This document shows, in pieces, positions 8,409-16,704 of a stretch of 64,000 bases of DNA. The DNA comes from Vogesella sp. LIG4 (GTDB taxonomy: Bacteria > Pseudomonadota > Gammaproteobacteria > Burkholderiales > Chromobacteriaceae). Numbering within the stretch: the first letter of the stretch is position 1; the number at the start of each line of letters is the position of its first letter. The stretch covers positions 1,311,215-1,375,214 of the forward strand of contig NZ_LT607802.1 of the NCBI RefSeq assembly GCF_900090205.1, in the 5' to 3' direction. Below the pieces are notes generated by a model that searched no databases, was not told where the DNA came from, and saw only the letters and a list, made by a program, of their open reading frames with translations. The position numbers and the translations under genes are program-made.

Positions 8409-10016
8409 TCAGTCCTTGATGACCTCGGCCTCGCTGCTGGCGTTGCCCAGCTTGAGCAGGGCGCGCTGGAAACCCTGCACCCGCTCGTGTTCCAGCGGCA
8501 GCCAGTGCAGCATTTCGCGCACCTTGGCAATGCTTTCCGGGTCGCCCTGCTGCAGCAGCAGCGAACAGGCATTCATGCCCAGACGCTCGTTGAGCGTGCG
8601 CTGCGCCTGCTCGTACAGCAGCATGGCGGCCTGCACGCGCTTCTTGTCCTTGGTCAGCGCCACCGCTTCGTCGTTGGTGACCTGCAGTTCGGCATAGGCA
8701 TCGCGGATGGTCTGCGCCAGTTGCTCGCGCTTGCGCGTCATGGCGGTGAGCTGCTCCACGTCCTGGTGGGTGCGCACGAAGCGCATCGACAGCTGCTGTA
8801 TCCACGCCGGGCCGCAGTAGTTTTCCAGGTCGGGCGGCAGGCGCACCACCGCTTCCAGGAAGCGTACGCCGCTGCGCCAGGCCAGGCGGCCTTCGCCCAG
8901 CTGCGCGGCGGCCTGGCGCAGCGATTCCTGTGCCTCGGCATAGGCCTGGCGGCCCAGCAGGCTGATGGCGCGGCAGACATGCGGCAGAAAGCCGTCCTGC
9001 CCGTTCTTGAACATGGTGGACAGCTGGTTGGCCACCTGGTCCATCTTGTCGGTATTGCCGGCCTCGCTGTGCGCCTGCAGCAGATCCACCAGCACGTCCG
9101 GCCCGAAGCCGCTGTTGTTGCGGCCAACCTGCACCGCCTTTTCCAGGAACTGCGCCGCCTTGGCCGGGTCGCCGGCGTTCAGCGCGCTTTCGCCGGCCAG
9201 GCACAGGCGGCGGAAATTGCGCGGCGACATGGCGATGGCGCGTTCCAGCACGTCCAGCGATTCGGCGAACTGGCCACAGCGCGCCAGGTTGTGCGCCAGT
9301 GTGTCGTAGGCATCGGTGTAGTGCGGGGCGTCCTGGATGATTTCCTGCAGCAGGTCGGCGCTTTCTGCCGCCTTGTCCTGAGCGTGTAGGATGCGCGCCA
9401 TGCCCATCTTCGCCCACGGAATCACCCGCAGCTGCATGATTTCGCGGTAGCGTCTGGCGGCGGCGTCGTACTGCTCCAGCGCCAGATGGGTTTCGGCCAG
9501 CAGGCGCAGCACATCCAGCTTCTTCACCATGGTGTCGGCCTTGGGAATCAGGCTTTCCAGGATGGGAATCGCTTCCTTTTCGCGGCTGTCCATCAGCGCG
9601 TCGTGTGCCGGGCGCAGGAAGAATTTGCGCTGGAACGCCTGCTGCATGCGGTCGAGCAACATCTGGCTGGAGAAGGGCTTGAGGATGTAGTCGTCGGGGG
9701 CGACTTCCGCGGCGGCCACCACGCGCTCGTAGCTGCGCTCGCCGGTGATCATGATCCACACCGTGGTCAGCGGGATGCCGCCTTCGCCGCGCAGCTGCTC
9801 CAGCAGCTCCTGGCCGTTCATGCCTTCGCCCAGGTGGTAGTCGCACAGCACCACATCGAACTGTTTGCTTTTCAGGCGGCTCAGCGCATCGGCAGCATTG
9901 GTGCACATTTCCGAGCGGGTAATGTCGACATTACCCAGCATGGCGCGCACTGACTGGCGAACCATCAATGAATCATCGATCACCAGGACGGTGGTTTTGT
10001 CGTTCAACTCACTCAC
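8409..10016 (-). CDS. Response regulator with TPR output domain
   Basis: The 535 aa protein has a receiver domain at about residues 8-125: acidic pair Asp14/Asp15, phospho-acceptor Asp59 in VVLCDYHLG, and Lys113 in ILKPFSS. From about residue 145 a long helical region consists of TPR-like repeats (LLAETHLALEQYDAAARRYREIMQ and so on). No DNA-binding, GGDEF or enzymatic output domain is present, so it probably signals through protein contacts. No histidine kinase is adjacent. The same architecture occurs as orphan regulators in Pseudomonas and other beta/gammaproteobacteria. Confidence 0.82.
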   Translation of the reverse strand: MSELNDKTTVLVIDDSLMVRQSVRAMLGNVDITRSEMCTNAADALSRLKSKQFDVVLCDYHLGEGMNGQELLEQLRGEGGIPLTTVWIMITGERSYERVVAAAEVAPDDYILKPFSSQMLLDRMQQAFQRKFFLRPAHDALMDSREKEAIPILESLIPKADTMVKKLDVLRLLAETHLALEQYDAAARRYREIMQLRVIPWAKMGMARILHAQDKAAESADLLQEIIQDAPHYTDAYDTLAHNLARCGQFAESLDVLERAIAMSPRNFRRLCLAGESALNAGDPAKAAQFLEKAVQVGRNNSGFGPDVLVDLLQAHSEAGNTDKMDQVANQLSTMFKNGQDGFLPHVCRAISLLGRQAYAEAQESLRQAAAQLGEGRLAWRSGVRFLEAVVRLPPDLENYCGPAWIQQLSMRFVRTHQDVEQLTAMTRKREQLAQTIRDAYAELQVTNDEAVALTKDKKRVQAAMLLYEQAQRTLNERLGMNACSLLLQQGDPESIAKVREMLHWLPLEHERVQGFQRALLKLGNASSEAEVIKD

Positions 10017-10222
10017 GGGGATGGGGTCCCAAATGCTGATGTGGTAGTTGCCGGGCTGCTACAGCGCGCAGGCCGGCGTTTTGCTGCACTATAAACCAAG
10101 CCAGGTTTTAAATTGTTATTACATCTACAAGTTATAGCTTGAAGATGCCGCTGTCGTGCAAAGTGTGTCCAATTCGGTATACCCGCGATGGGCGGGGCAT
10201 GCAAAGCCTGTTCTTGCACAAT

Positions 10223-10256
10223 AGTAAAACCCCGCCAACTTCGGGCTGGCGGGGCT
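10223..10256 (-). terminator. Terminator of the YdcH-like gene
   Basis: On the minus strand the stem ccccgcca/tggcgggg (arms at 10230-10237 and 10247-10254) is followed by ttttact. It lies 22 bases past the stop of the gene ending at 10278. Confidence 0.7.
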
Positions 10257-10277
10257 GGTTGCCGGCGGGCGCTGCGC

Positions 10278-10493
10278 TCAGGCGGCGGTGCTTTTCAGGA
10301 TCAGGTACAGCTCGTCCTTGAGCTTGAGCTTTTCCTTCTTGAGGTTCTCGATTTCCACCGCAGTGGCAACTTCGATGCGGGCTTCCATGTTCTTGATCTG
10401 CTGGTCCAGCTCGTTGTGGCGCTCGAACAGTCGCGTGAAATGGGCATCTTCGGTTTTCAGTTTGCTGATCAGGTCGCGAAATTCCGGAAACAT
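10278..10493 (-). CDS. YdcH family protein (DUF465)
   Basis: The 71 aa product is helical and highly charged, with the family pattern FRDLISKLKTEDAHFTRLFERHNELDQQIKNME followed by LKKEKLKLKDELYLIL. Proteins of this family are small cytoplasmic coiled coils of unknown function. GAGGAG lies just upstream of the ATG at 10493. It is flanked by its own terminator and a 116 bp gap to the next minus-strand gene, so it is probably monocistronic. Confidence 0.85.
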   Translation of the reverse strand: MFPEFRDLISKLKTEDAHFTRLFERHNELDQQIKNMEARIEVATAVEIENLKKEKLKLKDELYLILKSTAA

Positions 10494-10609
10494 GATGACT
10501 CCTCAGGTGGGTTGGCAAGGCTTTTCAACACCATGCTAAGACTGCGCTCGCCAGCCTACTTTGATCCAGAGCACAAATCCATCCGGCATTGTCTTATCTC
10601 CGGTTTGCG

Positions 10610-11215
10610 CTAGGTGCCGTGCCGGGCCTGCAGATGGTCGATCAAGCGATGCAGGCCGGCGGTAAGCGCCTGCACCGAGCCGGCCATGTCCCAGTCGTCG
10701 TGGCCGGGCTTCACCACGTTGGAGATGGCGCGCAGTTGCAGGAACGGCACCTGCTCCTCGCGGCAGACATGGAAGAACGCGGCGCCTTCCATGTTCTCGA
10801 TGTCCACGCCGCGGCTGTCGATGAACGGCGCCAGCGCGGCATTCAGCGAGGCGCTGCGCGCCAGCGGGAAGGGGGCGTCCGCCGGCAGGTGGTGGCATGG
10901 CAGCGTATGGCGGCGCACGAAATCCATGTCCAGCGGCAGGTGGGCCAGGTGGGTGAAACCTTCCGGGGTGAAGAAGCCCAGGTCGGCTTCCACTTCCGAG
11001 GCCACCAGCACCACGTCGCCGATGGCGAGATCGGCATGCGGGTACATGCCGGCGATGCCGGCCAGGATCAGCAGCGACGGGCGCTGCTGCTGGATGGTTT
11101 TCAGCGTGGCATAGGCGGTGGCGGTGAGGCCGACGCCGCTGACGATGCTGTGCACGTCGTCACGCTGGAACAGGGCCGCCTCGCTGGCGGTGGGGAACAG
11201 CACGCAGATGCTCAT
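10610..11215 (-). CDS. Nucleosidase of the PNP/MTAN superfamily, futalosine-hydrolase-like
   Basis: The 201 aa product belongs to the purine nucleoside phosphorylase / MTA-SAH nucleosidase fold. IVSGVGLTATAYATL, LILAGIAGMYPHADLAIGDVVLVASEVEADLGFF and the base-binding block IENMEGAAFFHVCREEQVPFLQLRAISN are visible. MTAN proteins have Ser-Asp after RAI, whereas Ser-Asn as here is typical of MqnB (futalosine hydrolase). The assignment to menaquinone synthesis rests on that and on the ADLG segment; no other mqn gene is in the window. Start chosen at MSICVLFP, since the upstream in-frame extension (to 11347) overlaps the next gene and looks non-coding. Confidence 0.65.
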   Translation of the reverse strand: MSICVLFPTASEAALFQRDDVHSIVSGVGLTATAYATLKTIQQQRPSLLILAGIAGMYPHADLAIGDVVLVASEVEADLGFFTPEGFTHLAHLPLDMDFVRRHTLPCHHLPADAPFPLARSASLNAALAPFIDSRGVDIENMEGAAFFHVCREEQVPFLQLRAISNVVKPGHDDWDMAGSVQALTAGLHRLIDHLQARHGT

Positions 11216-11281
11216 GGCGGGGCCTTGCCGACGGATGATTGATAAGCGGATTGTAGTGCCTGCCGGCCAATCTGCCGTCAT

Positions 11282-11319
11282 GTTGGCCGCAAGCGGTGCG
11301 GATAGCGCTTGCGGCCAAC
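11282..11319. repeat. Inverted pair of the 10-mer forming a 14 bp perfect stem
   Basis: gttggccgcaagcg (11282-11295) and cgcttgcggccaac (11306-11319) pair over 14 bases around a 10-base loop. The pair lies between the amidohydrolase stop (11328) and the nucleosidase start. No T-run follows on the minus strand, so if it terminates transcription it is not by the classical intrinsic mechanism. Confidence 0.75.
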
Positions 11320-11327
11320 GTTCCCTG

Positions 11328-12365
11328 TCAGCTGGCCACGCTTTCAAAGCCGCTCAGCACATTTACTGCATTGATGCCGATGTCTTCCACCGCGTAGCCG
11401 CCCTCCATCACGAACAGGGTGGGTTTGCCGAGCTGGCCGATCAGCTCGCCCATGCGCAGGTAGTCGTCGTTCTTCAGCTTGAAGCGCGAAATCGGGTCGT
11501 GCTCGAAGGTGTCCACCCCCAGCGACACCACGATGGCGTCCGGTGCATAGTCGGCGATGCAGCGGCAGGCGTCCTGCAGCGCCAGCTGGTAGGCGGCCCA
11601 GTCGGTGCCGTGCGGCAGCGGGTAGTTGTGGTTGTAGCCCAGGCCTTCGCCTTCGCCCGGCTCGTCGGCATGGCCGAGGAAGTACGGGTACTCCACCAGC
11701 GGGTCGCCGTGCAGCGACAGGAACATCACGTCGGAACGCTGGTAGAAGATGCTCTGCGTGCCGTTGCCGTGGTGGTAGTCCACGTCGAGGATGGCCACCC
11801 GCTTCGCGCCCTGGTCGCGTAGCGCCTGGGCGGCGATGGCGGCGTTGTTGAAGTAGCAGTAGCCGCCCATGTAGTCGGCAGCGGCATGGTGGCCGGGCGG
11901 GCGGCACAGCGCGAAGGTGCTGCGCTGGCTGCGCTGCATTTCGTCCAGCGCGGTCAGTGCCACATTGGCCGACGAGCGTATCGCCTGCCAGGTGCCGGCG
12001 GTGATCGGCACGCCGGCATCGAAGGAGTAATAGCCCAGTTGGCCTTCGATATCCTGCGGCTTGCGATCGGTGCGCAGCCCGCGCACCGGCCACACCAGTG
12101 GCAGCGCATCATGCGTGCGGCCGTCGGCGCTCCAGCGGCGCCAGGCGGTTTCCAGGAACTGCACGTAGCCGGCGTCATGCACGCGCAGTACCGGTTCCAG
12201 GCCGAATTCGCGCGGCGCGGCGATGTCGCCCAGCCCGACCTTGCGCACACGGTCCAGCACCATGTCGGCGCGGCGCGGCATTTCGAAGCAGGGTTTCAGC
12301 GTGCCGTCTATCAGCTCGGCATGGCCGTGGTGCAGGTGGTGGTCGTCACTGTAAATCGTCAGCAT
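11328..12365 (-). CDS. aphA: Acetylpolyamine amidohydrolase (class II HDAC-like deacetylase)
   Basis: The 345 aa zinc hydrolase is of the histone-deacetylase superfamily. Catalytic His159/His160 lie in RPPGHHA, the zinc ligands are Asp196 and His198 in LDVDYHHGNGT and Asp285 in SLGVDTFEHD, and Tyr323 is in EGGY. These spacings match the Mycoplana acetylpolyamine amidohydrolase. It would deacetylate acetylputrescine or acetylspermidine in the cytoplasm. It is the last gene of the polyamine transporter cluster, 84 bp after potD, with a GC-rich hairpin (cggtgcg/cgcaccg, around 12379-12402) in the gap. The context strongly supports polyamine substrates over protein deacetylation. Confidence 0.88.
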   Translation of the reverse strand: MLTIYSDDHHLHHGHAELIDGTLKPCFEMPRRADMVLDRVRKVGLGDIAAPREFGLEPVLRVHDAGYVQFLETAWRRWSADGRTHDALPLVWPVRGLRTDRKPQDIEGQLGYYSFDAGVPITAGTWQAIRSSANVALTALDEMQRSQRSTFALCRPPGHHAAADYMGGYCYFNNAAIAAQALRDQGAKRVAILDVDYHHGNGTQSIFYQRSDVMFLSLHGDPLVEYPYFLGHADEPGEGEGLGYNHNYPLPHGTDWAAYQLALQDACRCIADYAPDAIVVSLGVDTFEHDPISRFKLKNDDYLRMGELIGQLGKPTLFVMEGGYAVEDIGINAVNVLSGFESVAS

Positions 12366-12449
12366 GAGAGTCTCCCCGGCGGTGCGCGCTGCAGCGCACC
12401 GCCGTTGTGTTTTGGGGCAGGTAAGGTTGGCCGCGTCAGCCGAAGCGGA

Positions 12450-13493
12450 TTATTTCTTCAGCTTGGTCCACACCCGGTCGCGCAGCTGGTTGGCCTTGGC
12501 CGAGCAGTTCTGGTTCGGCACGAACAGCTTGCGCATGGCATCGGTGGGGTTGATCGCCGGGTCGGCGCGCAGGTCGGCCACGAAGAAGGCGGAGGAGCCC
12601 TTGATGGCGTTGTTGTAGCCGGTGAAGTTGGACGCCTCGGCGATGTTCTTCGGCTCCATCATCCAGTTGATGAAGCGCAGCGCGTTGTCACGGTTCTTCG
12701 CGCCCTTGGGCACTACCAGGTTGTCGTTCCAGAACGGAATGCCTTCCTTCGGGTACACGAACACCGCGGATTTCAGCTTCTGGCGGGTGCGGTAGGCGGC
12801 GCCGTTCCATTGCTGGTGCATGATCACTTCCTGCGCCTGCATGCGTTCGATGGTGCCGTCGGAGTTGTACATCGCCAGCAGCGGCTTTTGCTGCTCCAGC
12901 AGGTCCTGGATGCGCTTGGCCTGTTTCGGGTCCTCGGTACACTGGTCCACCTTCAGGTAGATGGCGGCGGCCTTGTACAGCTCGGCCACGTCGTTGAGCG
13001 CCACCACCTTGCCCTTCAGCTGCGCCGGCGGCATGAAGAAGCTCTTCCAGCTCGGGTCGAGCTTGCCGCCCGGCACGTGGCTGGCATCGTAGGTAAAGCC
13101 GGTCACGCCCCACATATAGGGTGCGGAATACGCGCGCTGCGGGTCGAAGTCCGGCTTGTTCAGCGGTGCCTGCACCAGCTTGAAGTTGGCCATCTTGCTG
13201 GCGTCGATCTTCTCCAGCAGGCCCTCGTCCACCATGATCTTCACCATGTAGTCGGACGGCACCACCACGTCGTAACCCTTGGCGCCGGCCTTGAGCTTGG
13301 CCAGCAGCGATTCGTTGGAATCGAACACATCCAGGTTCACCTTGATGCCGGTTTCCTTCTCGAAGCGCTTGAGCAGGTCCTGCGGAATGTAGTCGGACCA
13401 GTTGTACAGATTGAGCTCGCCGGCGGCCATGGCCGGGCTTGCGGCCAACATGCCAAGGGACAGCGTCAGAATATGCAGTTTGCTGAGTTTCAT
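12450..13493 (-). CDS. potD: Polyamine ABC transporter, periplasmic binding protein
   Basis: The 347 aa protein has a signal peptide (MKLSKLHILTLSLGMLAASPAMA). The mature domain is of the PotD/PotF family: LNLYNWSDYIPQDLLKRFEKETGIKV, VFDSNESLLAKL, YDVVVPSDYMV, and later EGIPFWNDNLVVPKGAKN and ALRFINWMM. It delivers putrescine or spermidine to the permease encoded just upstream in the operon. The C-terminus (DAMRKLF, RDRVWTKLK) is closer to PotF, so putrescine is possible. ATG 13493 is chosen because it starts the signal peptide; the longer in-frame reading extends into potC. A 10-mer copy lies in the signal peptide codons (13440-13449). Confidence 0.9.
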   Translation of the reverse strand: MKLSKLHILTLSLGMLAASPAMAAGELNLYNWSDYIPQDLLKRFEKETGIKVNLDVFDSNESLLAKLKAGAKGYDVVVPSDYMVKIMVDEGLLEKIDASKMANFKLVQAPLNKPDFDPQRAYSAPYMWGVTGFTYDASHVPGGKLDPSWKSFFMPPAQLKGKVVALNDVAELYKAAAIYLKVDQCTEDPKQAKRIQDLLEQQKPLLAMYNSDGTIERMQAQEVIMHQQWNGAAYRTRQKLKSAVFVYPKEGIPFWNDNLVVPKGAKNRDNALRFINWMMEPKNIAEASNFTGYNNAIKGSSAFFVADLRADPAINPTDAMRKLFVPNQNCSAKANQLRDRVWTKLKK

Positions 13494-13516
13494 TGCGTTT
13501 CTCCCGGATGGATCGA

Positions 13517-14305
13517 TCAGGCCTGGCGTTTGCCCAGCCAGTAGGACAGCACTACGAAGGCGATGGACACCAGTAACAGCAAGGCGGATACCGCATTCAC
13601 TTCCGGCGTGATCCCCATGCGGATCAGCCCGAAGATGTACACCGGCAGGGTGGTGGCGCCGGCCCCTGCCACGAAGAAGGTGATCACGAAGTCGTCCAGC
13701 GACACGATGAAGGCCAGCATGGCGCCGGAGAGGATGCCCGGCAGGATCAAAGGCAGCGTGACGCGGCGGAAGGTGGCGAACGGCCCGGCGTACAGGTCGG
13801 CCGCCGCCTCGGCCAGCCGCGGGTCCAGCCCGGCCAGGCGGGCGCGGATCGGCAAATAGGCGAACGGGATGCAGAACACGGTGTGGGCGATCAGCACCGT
13901 GGTGAGCCCCAGTTCCAGCCCCAGCGCCAGGAAGAACAGCAGCGAGGCCACCGCGGTCACGATCTCCGGCACCAGGAGCGGCAGGCCCAGCATGGCGTTG
14001 ATCAGCGCCTGGCCGCGAAAGCGCCGCCCGCTCATGGCCAGTGCCGCCATGGTGGCGAACAGCGTGGACAGCACGGTGGCGCCGCTGGCGATGATCAGCG
14101 AGTTGCGCGTTGCCCGCAGGATGTTGTCGTTGTCCATCACCTTCAGGTACCAGTCCAGCGAGAAACCGCTCCACAGTGTGGCGATGCGGTTGGCGTTGAA
14201 CGACAGCACCACCAGCACCACGATGGGCAGGTACAGGTAGACGAAGGCCAGCAGCGTGGTAGTGCTGACGCCGCGGAACTGCCAAAGCTTGTGCGATACC
14301 TGCAT
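13517..14305 (-). CDS. potC: Polyamine ABC transporter permease (PotC/PotI)
   Basis: The 262 aa inner-membrane permease has about six helices. The cytoplasmic coupling EAA loop is visible as EAAADLYAGPFATFRRVTLPLILPGILSG, which contacts the ATPase. The family-typical opening LYLPIVVLVVLSFNANR and WYLKVMDN are present. It begins one base after the PotB stop codon (14307), indicating translational coupling, and ends 23 bp before potD. Confidence 0.92.
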   Translation of the reverse strand: MQVSHKLWQFRGVSTTTLLAFVYLYLPIVVLVVLSFNANRIATLWSGFSLDWYLKVMDNDNILRATRNSLIIASGATVLSTLFATMAALAMSGRRFRGQALINAMLGLPLLVPEIVTAVASLLFFLALGLELGLTTVLIAHTVFCIPFAYLPIRARLAGLDPRLAEAAADLYAGPFATFRRVTLPLILPGILSGAMLAFIVSLDDFVITFFVAGAGATTLPVYIFGLIRMGITPEVNAVSALLLLVSIAFVVLSYWLGKRQA

Positions 14306-14306
14306 C

Positions 14307-15194
14307 TCACTCTCCCGGCGGGCGCTGGAAGCGCCTGGTGTAGATCAGCATGCTCGCCAGCACCAGGGCCAGCAGCATGAAGGACAGGGCGGCGCCGAAC
14401 GGCCAGTTGCGGGCGGTGCCGAACTGGTTCTGCACCAGGTTGCCGATCATCAGGCTCTTGCCGCCGCCGAGCAGCTCGGGGATGTAGTAGGAGCCGATGG
14501 CCGGGATGAACACCATCAGGCAGCCGGCCACGATGCCCGGCATCGCCAGCGGCAGGATCACCCGGCGCAGCGCCATCCAGCGGTTGGCGCCCAGGTCGAA
14601 GGCGGCCTCCACCAGGCGCCAGTCCATTTTTTCCAGGCTGGTGTAGATCGGCAGGATCATGAACGGCAGGAAGGAGTACACGAAGCCGATGGCCACCGCG
14701 GTAGGGGTGTAGAGGATGTCCAGCGAGCCGTTGCCCAGCCCCAGTGTCGACAGCGCACTGTCGATCAGGCCGCCGTTGCGCAGCAGCAGAATCCAGGCGT
14801 AGGTGCGCACCAGCAGGTTGGTCCAGAACGGAATCGACACCAACAGGATTAGCCGCTGGCGGGTTTTCTCGTCCTTCAGCGCGATATACAGCGCCACCGG
14901 AAAACCGATCAGCAACGTTACCGCGGTGGCGAAGCCGGCCAGCAGGAAGGAGCGCACGAAGATTTCCACGTAGTCGCTGTTCAGCGCCAGGCTGTCGTCC
15001 AGGTCGCGCTCGTACAGGAACTGCACGTAGGCATCCAGGCTCCAGTCGTGCCAGCGCACGCCGCCGTAGGTGTCGGGCTGCAGTACCGACATCCACGCCA
15101 TCAGCAGCATGGGCAGCACCATGAAGGCCAGCAGCGTGAGCGTGGTGGGTGCCAGCAGCAGCGATTGCCGCAGCCGGTTGCGGGTATCAGCCAT
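14307..15194 (-). CDS. potB: Polyamine ABC transporter permease (PotB/PotH)
   Basis: The 295 aa permease has six predicted helices and an EAA motif, [48 protein letters not shown] and the [14 protein letters not shown] segment are diagnostic of the PotB/PotH family. Its start overlaps the end of potA by 8 bp, and it is followed almost directly by potC. The partner permease forms the heterodimeric channel. Confidence 0.92.
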   Translation of the reverse strand: MADTRNRLRQSLLLAPTTLTLLAFMVLPMLLMAWMSVLQPDTYGGVRWHDWSLDAYVQFLYERDLDDSLALNSDYVEIFVRSFLLAGFATAVTLLIGFPVALYIALKDEKTRQRLILLVSIPFWTNLLVRTYAWILLLRNGGLIDSALSTLGLGNGSLDILYTPTAVAIGFVYSFLPFMILPIYTSLEKMDWRLVEAAFDLGANRWMALRRVILPLAMPGIVAGCLMVFIPAIGSYYIPELLGGGKSLMIGNLVQNQFGTARNWPFGAALSFMLLALVLASMLIYTRRFQRPPGE

Positions 15195-16272
15195 GGCTCG
15201 CCTCCTGCAGCAGGTGGAAGGCGCCGTCCAGTGCCGTCAGCCGTACGCGGTCGCCCACGCCGGCCAGCCGGCTGGCGCCCAGGCTGTTGGTCTTGCGCAC
15301 GCGGCAGGGCTGGCCGTCGGCCAGCTGCACCGTGTACACCGTGTCCACGCCGCGGTACACCACCTCGGCTACCACGCCGTGCAGGCCGTCGTCGCCGCTT
15401 GCGGCCAACTGCAGCCGCTCCGGGCGCACCGCCACCGCCGCCTCGCCATCGCGGCGGCTGTCCAGCACGCTGGCCGGCAGGCTGCCGGCGTCGCCGAAGT
15501 GCAGGCGGTCGGCGGCGATGTGGCCGCTCAGGAACGAGGTTTCACCAATGAAGTCGGCGACGAAGCGGTTGGCCGGGCGGTCGTAGATGTCCTCCGGGGC
15601 GCCGATCTGCTGCACCTTGCCGGCCGACATCACCGCGATGCGGTCGGACATGGTCAGCGCCTCTTCCTGGTCGTGGGTGACGAACACGAAGGTGATGCCG
15701 GTCTCGCGCTGCAGGCGCTTGAGTTCCACCTGCATCTCCTTGCGCAGCTTCAGGTCCAGCGCCGACAGCGATTCATCCAGCAGCAGCACCTTGGGGTGCG
15801 GCGCCAGCGCGCGGGCCAGCGCCACGCGCTGCTGCTGGCCGCCGGACAGCTGGTGCGGGCGGCGCTTGGCAAAGCCGGCCAGCTTCACCAGCGCCAGCAT
15901 GCTGTCCACGCGCGGGGCGATATCGGCCTTGGCCACGCCGCGCATTTCCAGGCCGAAGGCAATGTTCTCGGCCACCGTCAGGTGCGGAAACAGCGCATAG
16001 CTCTGGAACACGGTGTTGACCGGGCGCTGGAACGGCAGCTTGCCGGTGAGCGATTCGCCATACAGGCGGATATCGCCGCCGCTGGGGTCCTCGAAGCCGG
16101 CGATCATGCGCAGCAGGGTGGTCTTGCCGCAGCCGGACGGCCCCAGCAGGGTGAAGAACTCGTTTTCGCGGATGCTGATGGACACATGATCCAGCGCCAG
16201 CACCGCCTGGTCGCTGTCACCAAAGCGCTTGATGACCTGGTCAATTTCGATTGCTGCACGGTCTGCGGGCAT
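15187..16272 (-). CDS. potA: Polyamine ABC transporter ATPase
   Basis: The 361 aa ATPase has Walker [15 protein letters not shown] near the N-terminus, signature [16 protein letters not shown], Walker [14 protein letters not shown] and the H-loop [14 protein letters not shown]-terminal TOBE regulatory domain follows. ATG 16272 is preferred because AGGAGGAG lies just before it; the in-frame upstream extension is not family-like. It heads the potABCD-aphA operon and follows a candidate 30-codon leader ORF by 112 bp. Order (ATPase, two permeases, binding protein) is that of E. coli potABCD. Confidence 0.92.
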   Translation of the reverse strand: MPADRAAIEIDQVIKRFGDSDQAVLALDHVSISIRENEFFTLLGPSGCGKTTLLRMIAGFEDPSGGDIRLYGESLTGKLPFQRPVNTVFQSYALFPHLTVAENIAFGLEMRGVAKADIAPRVDSMLALVKLAGFAKRRPHQLSGGQQQRVALARALAPHPKVLLLDESLSALDLKLRKEMQVELKRLQRETGITFVFVTHDQEEALTMSDRIAVMSAGKVQQIGAPEDIYDRPANRFVADFIGETSFLSGHIAADRLHFGDAGSLPASVLDSRRDGEAAVAVRPERLQLAASGDDGLHGVVAEVVYRGVDTVYTVQLADGQPCRVRKTNSLGASRLAGVGDRVRLTALDGAFHLLQEASHG

Positions 16273-16384
16273 GACTGCTCCTCCTGTGCCGGGGCAAAGG
16301 TTCGATGGTGGGTAAGGCAGGGGTTGGCCGCAGCGCTGCCGCATGTGGCTTGCGGCGCGGGCGGGCGGTGTGCGAGGCGGCTTT

Positions 16385-16477
16385 TCAGTGCCGGGCGGTG
16401 CTGGGGAAGTGCGGGGAGTCGTTGCCGGCAGGGAAGAAGGCAGCCGGGGTGATGGGCGTCACAAGGGTCTGATGCAT
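16385..16477 (-). CDS. Candidate leader peptide upstream of the polyamine operon (30 codons)
   Basis: A short ORF starts with ATG at 16477 and ends in TGA at 16385. It is preceded by agaggagaaaccacc, a near-perfect ribosome site with 8 bases spacing. The peptide begins [15 protein letters not shown] and ends HFPSTARH, with several prolines and two consecutive phenylalanines. It lies between a palindromic operator-like site and potA, on the same strand. Leader peptides that sense ornithine or polyamines are known (E. coli speFL), but this one is not recognisably homologous. The coding claim rests on the ribosome site and position only. Confidence 0.4.
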   Translation of the reverse strand: MHQTLVTPITPAAFFPAGNDSPHFPSTARH

Positions 16478-16600
16478 GGTGGTTTCTCCTCTTCAACCGC
16501 GCTGTTTCGCGCTCTTGGTCATGGCAGGACACCCACTCCTGCCTGGGCGCTTGCCGGCCGGCGGGGTGGTGTGTTCAAGCTGTCCGTGTGGTTTTTTGCA

Positions 16601-16622
16601 GTCATTCTGCCTGCAGGATGAC
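16601..16622. promoter_or_regulatory. Palindromic operator-like site upstream of the polyamine operon
   Basis: gtcattctgcc followed by tgcaggatgac forms an imperfect 22 bp dyad (GTCATYCTGC / GCAGRATGAC). It lies between the AraC-type regulator gene and the leader ORF, on the upstream side of potA. The minus strand has TTGACC (16648-16643) just outside it as a possible -35. It is a plausible binding site for the adjacent AraC-type protein. Confidence 0.4.
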
Positions 16623-16704
16623 AGGGGTGTGACAGGGAGAAAGCGGTCAACAAAGGGATAATTCCGGCCAAATTCCTGGCACGGTATTCGCGGTTGGCCG
16701 GCGC

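Noticed and set aside
11328..12365. Annotation as a histone or acetoin-utilisation deacetylase
   Set aside because: Active-site spacing and the polyamine operon context fit acetylpolyamine amidohydrolase better.
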